Assembly (NCBI GenBank): GCA_946894095.1
Contig: OX335657.1
Coordinates: 620,001-684,000, forward strand
Length of the DNA stretch: 64,000 bases
Direction of reading: 5' to 3'
Source: Incurvaria masculella
Taxonomy: Eukaryota > Arthropoda > Insecta > Lepidoptera > Incurvariidae
The notes under the pieces are model-generated. The model was not told where the DNA came from, did no database searches, and saw only the letters and a list, made by a program, of their open reading frames with translations. A program made the translations under genes and the position numbers. Of the stretch, positions 56,563 to 64,000 are shown one piece after another. How positions within the stretch are numbered: position 1 is the stretch's first letter; every line of letters begins with the position of its first letter.

Positions 56563-56790
56563 GTTTTTTTTATGCAACCTGACATGGATGACTTATACCA
56601 CACAGCTACCGTTATGATATAAGCCCAATACACCACATTCCCGAAGGAATTGGGTGCCATGCCACGGCCTTCCCTTTATAAGCATGGCTGCATTGAACTG
56701 GATGGAAAACACAGACAATTTTTCATTGCTCATTATTCAATGCGATGGTACCAACCCGGGCGGGATTAACTATACCACCTAGTAAAAAAA
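56563..56790 (-). mobile_element. SINE 3' half
   Basis: Tail TTTTTTTATGCAACCTGACA to CTATACCACCTAGT. The head is missing. Followed by an unrelated LINE-like end. Confidence 0.75.
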
Positions 56791-56799
56791 ATGGCGCAT

Positions 56800-57420
56800 G
56801 ACCGAGTCAAAGTCAAAGTCAAAGTATTTTTATTTCACGCATCAAAATGCAACAAACATGGTTTGTGTAGAAATATTAAATTATAAATTACATACAATTC
56901 ACTAAATACAACCAATAAATCATAAATCATTAATACATTGTAATTAAAAGTACACTCAATTCTAAATATTATACAGTATGTAAACGTAAAAATAAGTTAT
57001 TCCATTAAATGCATTATCATTCAAATATGACATTAAGTGATCCATAAAATATACAAAAAATTACCAATACATTCAAAGTCGAAAAAAGGGAACACACAAG
57101 CTGTTAACTCAGAAATTATTATCAACTACAAAACTCGTCGGTTGAATAAAAAGCCTTCATTAATAGTCTGGATTTAAGATCGTTATTGAACTGTTTGGAG
57201 GATATATATTTTTTTAAATCCACTGGAAGGAGGCGAGGATATGAACACATAATTATTTGCATGGAAGGCATGTCTTCTAGCTCCACACAAATCTAGAGTT
57301 TGCTCTTCAACAATTAAACAAAACTTAATATTAGCACATTTCATTTAAAAGTTCCTCAAAATATTTAAAAAAAGTGTAATTGTTGTCAAACAGCTTCAAA
57401 TTATCATCACTGGCTTAAAC
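56800..57420 (-). pseudogene. LINE 3' end relic
   Basis: Begins with the (TCAAAG)n tail in reverse (56807-56830). Further in, the minus strand reads SSKQFNNDLKSRLLMKAFYS, a LINE polymerase C-terminus. Frames are broken. Confidence 0.55.
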
Positions 57421-57457
57421 ATTACAAACCGTACACGTGACGTACACGTCACTTCAA

Positions 57458-57687
57458 AGGAATGTGATATGTATGTATGTATAATCGACCGTGAAGCACG
57501 GGCACATTAATTTAACAAAGAGCCTAGTAAAAATAACTACTATACGAATAAACTGCTCTGTGCTCTTTACTGGGCTCTTTCTTTAATTAATGTGCCCTTG
57601 CTTCACGGTAGATTATACATACATACATATCACATTCCTTGGAATAAGCAACGTATCTGCTTAGTACGAAAAAGTATATTTACTTAT
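57458..57687 (+). mobile_element. Palindromic retroposon copy lacking the tRNA core
   Basis: Same terminal arms (GGAATGTGAYATGTATGTATG and its complement), ending in GTATATTTACTT, but internally deleted so that the tRNA-like modules are missing. Flanked by 10-bp duplications GTCACTTCAA (57448-57457, 57688-57697). Confidence 0.8.
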
Positions 57688-58340
57688 GTCACTTCAATGA
57701 AACATTTTTATTATACGCCAGATTTCTGTATAATATAATAATAACAAGTCACGCAAGCCTCATTTACTTTAAATTAATAATACATTTACGTTTTCTTTTC
57801 TATAATGAATTCTGCCCCACGAACTTCGTAGATGTCTCCATGAAATAATGACTAAACTTTTTTGTTTGGCGTTTGGAATAGTATTTATTTCAAGAAATAT
57901 ACCACCTCTAAATATGGTTATTAATTACCTAAATGATTTCATATTTTATACATATTATTATATATTTTATTATTTATATAATAACATATTTTTACAAGGA
58001 ACCAGGTTTCTGTTTCTAGCATAAATCAAATTGAGGAACGGTTGGGCGGGAAATATAAAAATCAAATTATAACTTATGAATGAAAATATTTTTTTTTCAA
58101 TTTGTTGATAAGCAACGAGATCTAAATAAACTTGTAGCATATTTCCTTTTTAATCATATTTAAAAAATGATCAGAAAAATATTGGTCTCGTCATTCGATT
58201 ACAATCCTGATTTAGACGATTTTATTATTATTTTTAAAATAAATAAATTATACTTGTTTATTAGATATGTCCTTTAATGGTTATTTGGCTTTATTTGATA
58301 TGTACTCTGCTCGTTTTGTCAACCAGCAACATTATGTCGT

Positions 58341-58731
58341 CAGCCTCAGTGGCCCAGTGGCGCGACACTTCGGCGATTGCTCTCCGAAGTTAAGCAACGC
58401 TGGGTCCGGTCTGGTCTTGGGTGGGTGACCATTCGACAGTTGAGAGAGGCTGGCCGTGGTTCGGATTCCACGTTAAGCTGTAGGTCCCCTTCTTTACTTA
58501 CTAGGTGGTAGGGTTTATCCCGCCCGGGTTGGTACCATCGCATTGGATGAACGATGGTCGAAGCGGCAATGAAAATTGTCCGTGTTTTCCATCCAGTTCA
58601 ATGTAGCCGTGCAATATAAGGAAGGTCCTGGCATGGCACCTAGTTCCCATGTGGTGTGTTGGGCTAATACCATGACAGAACTTGTGGTATTAGCCATCCA
58701 TGTCCAGTCACATAAAAAAAAAGCTGAAGCG
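58341..58731 (+). mobile_element. SINE with chimeric 5S-rRNA head
   Basis: Head: TGGCCCAGTGG (tRNA box A type), then CCGAAGTTAAGCAACGCTGG and TCTTGGGTGGGTGACC. The last two match the central and 3' part of animal 5S rRNA, including its internal promoter. The body after TGGTTCGGATTCCACG is the same as in the tRNA-headed copies. Tail ends CATGTCCAGTCACATAAAAA. It has subfamily markers shared with the copy at 62738. Confidence 0.88.
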
Positions 58732-59244
58732 ATATCTACAATAAACGTAATTAAAAAATCGAATCCGTGTACAATAGTAAGTGCTTCCTGCAAATGACTT
58801 GAAGCATGAAGAAGCAGCCAACATGACAAGACCACAGGTAATATGGTATTAAAACACTTTCATTCTCTTCATGAGTAGGTACACTCGGTGTAAGCCGCGC
58901 TGCGTGGATTCCGGCATTAAAAAAGTACAAATTTTATCGCTGCATTTCTTCCCGTCTATGTCCTAAGACGTGGCTTGTTGTTCGTAGTCTGGATTCCATT
59001 TAATACTACAAATAAGAGTAACTACACTAGGGTATTTTTCGCCATGTGCTGATTAGCTAAATTGGCACATGTTAAGGGACTTCTTCACCCGTACAAGATA
59101 ATAAGCAATTGAGTAATAAAGATCCTTCAAGTATTAATTAAAATGAAGCAGCGGTGAAAACCAGGCTAAAAGCACGAAATGTTAGAATAAGTATTTGTAA
59201 TATATATGGCCAATACAGAGCTTGAGTTTGAGTTTAAAACAAGA

Positions 59245-59292
59245 GTAGGGTATTAGCCATCCATGTCCAGTTACTTATGTAAAAACAAAAAT
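59245..59292 (+). mobile_element. SINE tail fragment
   Basis: GTATTAGCCATCCATGTCCA and an A-rich end only; marker CCAGTTA resembles the 5S-headed subfamily. Confidence 0.5.
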
Positions 59293-59838
59293 ATATTGTG
59301 AAATAAGCTAATTTGAAACATCAATAACTTCACTGTAGCTTCAAATTGAATTACTAGAAACACCTATTATCATAAAATTATTGGAAAATATCTCCTTGAT
59401 TCAACGTTGGTTTCAATCTGAAGCTCATAGTTTTTATTCAGTTTTCCCATGCGACATAACTTATTGAACTCTGGCAGGCGAGAATCTTGCCAGTTAGACA
59501 TAGAGCCTTGCTGCCACTGTGAGAAGAGTACCATTTGTTCGAAAGATCCATTCGGTAACAGCAGGGTTACAAGAAGCGTTCAATAATTTAAATATTTCTT
59601 GTCATTGTTATCCAATGAATATGGTGCAAAGAAGACTCCGTATTCGTGGGAAGTGTGGTGTCTACTATGTTGCGTCAATGCGAACAAATGAATTATGTAG
59701 TTAATAAACTCATCCTGGCTTGGAGAGATCATCGCATTTAATGTAGATTTATACAAATTGAAGCTGCTGATAAATTATGGTTGCATCTAATTGTGCATCA
59801 TGCATCTCCTATGGACCCTAATTATTTAAACATCTTAA

Positions 59839-60253
59839 GGCTCCATATGACGCTAACCTCCAACTATTTGAGTTAATTTTTATTTTATCTCAGCGTCGGT
59901 TAAGCATAAACAACGGTAAAAAAATATCAAAGCTTAGACTATTATCTAGTATATGACCGTAAAACGGATTTTGAACGGAAGTTGCTTGTATACTTTAAAC
60001 AAAATATGTTTGTAACAAACCTAGTAAAGACTTGTAAATAGGTGTTACAATTTTTACTAGGTTTTCAGGCCGGCGCTTGGAAACTATAAATAAAATAAAC
60101 AATTTTCTTTTTTCTGAAACTTATATTAATTCACTTTAGAAAGTAGACTTTAGAGGTGGAAAACCGAAATTTCGTTTCGTCGCGCCCCAACGCAAACTCA
60201 ATGTTTCCGGAGATCGCCATTATCGTTTGTTTGCGCTGAAGTCAGTCGGAGCC
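59839..60253 (+). mobile_element. TTAA MITE, family D
   Basis: 415 bp between TTAA at 59835-59838 and 60254-60257. Ends GGCTCCATATGACGC and GTCAGTCGGAGCC. Shares the internal CGCCGGCTTGGAAAC-type motif with the other copy. Its right TTAA abuts another repeat (60262 onward). Confidence 0.82.
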
Positions 60254-60257
60254 TTAA

Positions 60258-60360
60258 GAGGATAATGAGGTGATCGAGTTCCATACAATGGCTCGTGCAT
60301 TTTCCCTGACTCAAATAAAACAAAAACTGAAATTTTGCACATTAAATAAACCAACTGAGA
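60258..60360 (+). repeat. Dispersed repeat next to TTAA
   Basis: Second copy of the unit at 15923-16045, directly after TTAA 60254-60257. Runs to GCACATTAAATAAACCAAC. Confidence 0.6.
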
Positions 60361-60378
60361 GCTACGTCTGCACTAATC

Positions 60379-60492
60379 AACACGGAAAGAGAAAACAGTG
60401 GTGCATGAATGGGGCTGGGAACAAGCTAACGACCTCTGCCATGGAAAGCGAGTCCCCGCGCGCACGAGCTACGAGCCGGTCAAATACATAAT
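60379..60492 (-). mobile_element. SINE head fragment
   Basis: Only the tRNA-like head and pyrimidine spacer complement remain (GGTGCATGAATGGGGCTGGG, then GCGAGTCCCCGCGCGCACG). Confidence 0.6.
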
Positions 60493-60775
60493 GTAGGTCT
60501 ATCGTCGATTGAAATATATTACTATTGACTTCGCACCCTTACGCACGTTAGTATTTAAGAAACGCTTTGGGAAAAAGTACGTACTCAAGATAGACATTGT
60601 TCGTCTTGTGGGTGCATGAACTTGATCGACTTGTTGCATTATGTAAAGTTATTTTAATGCACCATTATTAAGATCGTTCGCACGAAAATAGATCGATTAT
60701 TCATTGTTTGAGTGCAGGTTTCACAACTCGACGTTACATTTGTTGTTTCTTTAGTAGGTTTGGTATTGTTTCGTT

Positions 60776-61095
60776 TTTAACCGACTTCAAAAAAAGGAGG
60801 AGGTTATCAATTCGTCTGTATGTTTTTTTTTTATGTTTGTTACCTCATAACTTTTGCCTGGGTGAACCGATTTTGATGATTATTTTTTTAAATGATAGCT
60901 AGTGCTTCCCAAGTGGTTTCATTTTAATTTGGTTAAGTTCTGACAATGATATCCATGAGAAAATCATAAAAGTCTTAAATTTGTATTAAGATGTGCGCGA
61001 CAAATGGACGAATAACTCAATATAATGCCAACCGATTTCGGTGATTCTTTTTTTATTGGAAAGGACGTGTACAAATTAGTAAGTGTCCTTCGGAT
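60776..61095 (+). repeat. Lepidopteran dispersed repeat, AACCGACTTCAAAA type
   Basis: AACCGACTTCAAAAAAAGGA, CATAACTTTTGCCTGGGTGA and TCCATGAGAAAATCATAAAA landmarks. Reverse copies lie at 42050-42395 and 31030-31300. A foldback palindrome of related ends follows directly at 61123. Confidence 0.7.
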
Positions 61096-61122
61096 TCACA
61101 AAAAATAAAAAAAAATAAAAAA

Positions 61123-61395
61123 TTTAACAAAAAAAATAACCGACTTCAAAGAAAAAGCACTAAAAAGTAAAAAATAATTTTCATTTTTGTAGTTACGATT
61201 TTTTGTTGAGTCGGTGTCAGCCAAGGTTAGGTTAGGTTAGGTTAGGTTAGGTTAGGTTAGGATCTCTTGATTGGCTCAGCGCGTGCCCGGCTGACGCCGA
61301 CTAAAAAAATAACAGAAATCGTAAATACAAAAATGAAAATTATTTTTTACTTTTTAGTGCTATTTCTTTGAAGTCGGTTATTTTTTTTGTTAATT
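61123..61395. mobile_element. Foldback palindrome with TTAGG array in the loop
   Basis: Same arms as 41790-42045. The loop reads GTCAGCCAAGG, then about seven TTAGG units (61223-61261), then TCTTGATTGGCTCAGCGCG. The other copy has no array at this point. Confidence 0.8.
61223..61261 (+). repeat. Interstitial telomere-type TTAGG array
   Basis: About seven perfect tandem copies of GGTTA/TTAGG, the insect telomere unit. Shorter runs occur at 1619-1635 and 3172-3182. Too short to be a telomere. Confidence 0.9.
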
Positions 61396-62737
61396 TTTTT
61401 TTTAAAGTAAACTTTATTTTTATGGAGAACATTGTAAATTTCAAAATATAATCACTGAATAATAATATTTGAAATTGTTCCTTCCTGAGAAGTATTTTAG
61501 GTTGATTAGGGTTACCATATTTAAATGTGAAAAGTCCCGAAGTAAATTTAAAAACGTTGGTCACAAAATGGAAAAAATAAGCCCACGCGTTGGGTTGAAA
61601 TGTATGAACAATACACAAGATCAGATGTAAAAAGTCAAACTCTTAGCCGAAAATCCTGTCTAGCCTATATAAAATCCATATGGGAAATGGTTTTGTGCGA
61701 TATCATAGTAAATTTATAATTTTAGCAAAAGTAAAGCGTAATCTAACCATCAGGGCCGTTTTCACCTACTGCTGATAATCTCAATCGCCACAAATTAAGA
61801 TTTTCGATTTAAAATAAATAATCACTTGGTGAAAACGAAACTTAGGGTCTCTTCCACCAAGTTATGATTTGCTTAATCCTCACATTAAAGGCCCTTTATT
61901 ACCATCTCGAAATCGATACCAGTACAAGATAATCAGCACTTCAGTAATAAAGGCCCTTCAAGTGTCGATTAAAATAAATAAGCACTTGGTGAAAACCAGG
62001 CTTAGCTACATGTTTGTAACTATCGCCTGGCGGCGGTATCGGGCAGCGCAACTAGTGTTATTTTCTTAACACCGCCGTCTGTGTTTACTAGTGGGTATTA
62101 AGCAAGCACAAAGACTGCGTTGCGATTGTGCTATTCACCGACAGATGGCGTTGGACTGTGCGTTTTCCACTAACAAGATAGTTACTCTAGTTACCACAAT
62201 AATATTTTTTTAGGTACATAATAATTTGCATATTGTATTGACCCTCGTACACTGGAAATCTGTACGTTTTCAGATATAATGCACATCTCTGCTGTGATTT
62301 GTGGTAGTAAAGTGGTATAAATAAAATTAAAAGTATGGTTGTGGAATGAAGCGTGGGGAACTACTTCACCACATTATACAAAAGAGTTAATGTAAATATA
62401 TAATAACCACAAGGAACGTTAAATATATAACGGATTAAAATGCATAAGCGAAAGAAGTACCAATGCTGCGATCGTACCGTATAACGCCTGCCTACCACTC
62501 TGGGAATGAGGCGTGGTGGTATATGTACGTCGACACCAAATCATTAATACGGCAAATGATTTATGAAGGTGAAAAAATCTGATTCATAATAAAATAACCT
62601 TAACTTATGTGAATAGGTTAATGTTTTATTTTTATGAGAAACCATTCCAATGAAGGGCCTTGGCGAGCAATTCAAACATTTGGCGCCGACATGTATGCGA
62701 AGCGTATGTGTAATATATATATATATATATATTATTA

Positions 62738-63128
62738 TTTTTTTATGTGACTGGACATGGATGGCTAATACCACACGTTCTGTCATGGTATTAGCCCAAC
62801 ACACCACATGGGAACTAGGTGCCATGCACCTTCCTTATATTGCACTTTCTTATATATGGCTACATTGAACTGGATGGAAAACACGGACAATTTTCATTGC
62901 CGCTTCGACCATCGTTCATCCAATGCGATGGTACCAACCCGGGCGGGATAAACCCTACCACCTAGTAAGTAAGGAAGGGGACCTACAGCTTAACGTGGAA
63001 TCCGAACCACGGCCAGCCTCTCTCAACGGTCGAATGGTCACCCATCCAAGACCAGACCGGACCCAGCGTTGCTTAACTTCGGGGTGCGATCGCCGAAGTG
63101 TCGCGCCACTGGGCCACTGAGGCTGACA
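62738..63128 (-). mobile_element. SINE with chimeric 5S-rRNA head
   Basis: Second 5S-headed copy, minus sense, almost identical to that at 58341 through the head and body, so both are young. Reads CCGAAGTTAAGCAACGCTGG and TCTTGGATGGGTGACC on the minus strand. There is a small rearrangement near 62825-62855. Confidence 0.88.
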
Positions 63129-63357
63129 GATCTAGCTATCTTAAAATTGAAGGTACTTAAGTATGCTAGAATGATGGTTGACGTTTTACAAAGGTACCTA
63201 ATCATTTCTTTTGACTTTCTCTGCTCACGACAATTACCTCACGCAACGGTTCGTGTCACGCGCTTCAAATCTGTTGTCTCACGAACTAAAGTCGTTATAA
63301 TGAGCTTCATATGTGGGTACAGTTTTCAGTTGGTATTAAAATGGAACCTCGCTCATT

Positions 63358-63665
63358 CTTAAAAAACCGGCCAAGTGCTAGTCGGACTCGCACACGAAGG
63401 GTTCCGTACCATCGTACAAGATTTAACACAAAAAAATCACGTTTCTTGTATTGGGCCTCCCTTTCATTTTTTATATTTTTGTATTTTTACTTATTTGTTG
63501 TTATAGCGGCAAAATAAATACACATTCAGTGCTAACCTATTATGGTTCATGAGATACAGCCCTGTGAGGGACGGACGGACGGACGGACGGACGGACGGAC
63601 GGACGGAACGCGGAGGTTTAGTAATAGGGTTTCGTTTTCGCCCTTTGGGTACGGAACCCTAAACA
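63358..63665 (+). mobile_element. Microsatellite-associated lepidopteran repeat
   Basis: AAAAACCGGCCAAGTGCTAG through a (GGAC)n microsatellite (63568-63607) to CCCTTTGGGTACGGAACCCT. Complete counterpart of the copy at 48477. Confidence 0.75.
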
Positions 63666-63754
63666 AAGCGTGATTACATTGTCCACATTTCTTGATTGTG
63701 TTTCAGGATCGGTATCTTGTTTCCTTTTCCTGTCCTTCGTACGCTTCCTCAGTA

Positions 63755-63955
63755 GGCCTAGTCATGGAATGTCGTGTTCAGGAAATAGGAATCTTGAAGG
63801 AAATTTTGTAGTGGGATCTTCAAATATTCTGAAGCATGGTATTTCAATGATTCAACGTTTTCCATCGATAATATCGCTCCGTCAACCGCTATAAAAGGTG
63901 TTTTCTTGACTGAAATATTATTGATTCCTGAGCACGGAATTCCAAGAATAGACGT
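63755..63955. mobile_element. Diverged copy of palindromic MITE
   Basis: Shares the right-arm sequence of the element at 52822-53037 (CGCTATAAAAGGTGTTTTC, TTGATTCCTGAGCACGG). The left arm is weaker. Lies at the window end. Confidence 0.5.
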
Positions 63956-64000
63956 ACAGACGCGGTCCAACCATCCAATCCTCATAAATTCGAGATGCGC

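Larger units (their letters stand above)
53418..64000. other. Region 5' of exon 1: repeats and candidate promoter
   Basis: Contains the candidate promoter at 55262, MITEs, both 5S-headed SINEs, a palindromic retroposon, and the TTAGG foldback. 53480-54860, 55640-56080, 57700-58330, 59300-59830, 60500-60770 and 62020-62700 show nothing recognised. A plus frame at 59519-59704 is unassigned. Confidence 0.6.

Noticed and set aside
58341..58440. A 5S rRNA gene
   Set aside because: The 5' third is missing and the sequence runs into a SINE body with an A-tail; a second identical arrangement exists at 62738.
61223..61261. Proximity to a telomere
   Set aside because: Only about seven units, enclosed in a dispersed foldback element.

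Overview
This is animal nuclear DNA, most likely from a moth or butterfly. The background is AT-rich and full of interspersed repeats, with short GC-rich exons bounded by GT..AG splice sites. It carries tRNA-derived SINEs, microsatellite-associated lepidopteran-type repeats and the insect telomere motif TTAGG. There are no bacterial-type operons or dense ORFs, and almost all short ORFs here are chance or repeat translations.

The one host gene I can support runs on the minus strand across at least 10820-53417. It encodes a Forked/espin-family actin-bundling protein. Ten exons (47761 down to 10820) join with compatible phases at every junction, and an eleventh, less certain 5' exon (53203-53417) is also phase-compatible. 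Together they give 775 codons without a stop. In order the protein has ankyrin repeats, a His/Ala/Ser-rich linker, a Gly-rich segment, acidic/Tyr segments, two polyproline runs and a WH2-like actin-binding module. The last visible exon ends at a splice donor, so the C-terminus lies beyond position 1. More ankyrin exons may lie beyond 64000. GC-rich islands with initiator-like motifs (about 55262, 36160, 12850 and 9900) may be alternative promoters, as known for Drosophila forked. The ankyrin exon at 47578-47761 has been tandemly copied, leaving one frameshifted copy with its donor and one internally deleted copy.

The 6.7-kb intron at 24993-31665 holds a complete, very young Ty3/gypsy LTR retrotransposon (25476-31012) antisense to the gene. 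It has a single intact gag-pol ORF, a tRNA-Leu-type primer site, near-identical LTRs and ATAT target duplications.

The remaining sequence is a dense repeat landscape. (1) One SINE family has a shared body and either a tRNA-like head or a chimeric 5S-rRNA head. (2) An unusual retroposon has a palindromic sequence carrying a tRNA-like module in each arm. (3) At least four families of TTAA-flanked MITEs occur, several inserted end to end in chains sharing single TTAA sites. (4) Foldback elements of the AACCGACTTC family are present, one with a TTAGG array in its loop. (5) Jockey/CR1/RTE-type LINE relics and lepidopteran GTCC-microsatellite elements complete the set. The introns are largely built from these, and about 49.1-52.8 kb is AT-rich with nothing recognised.
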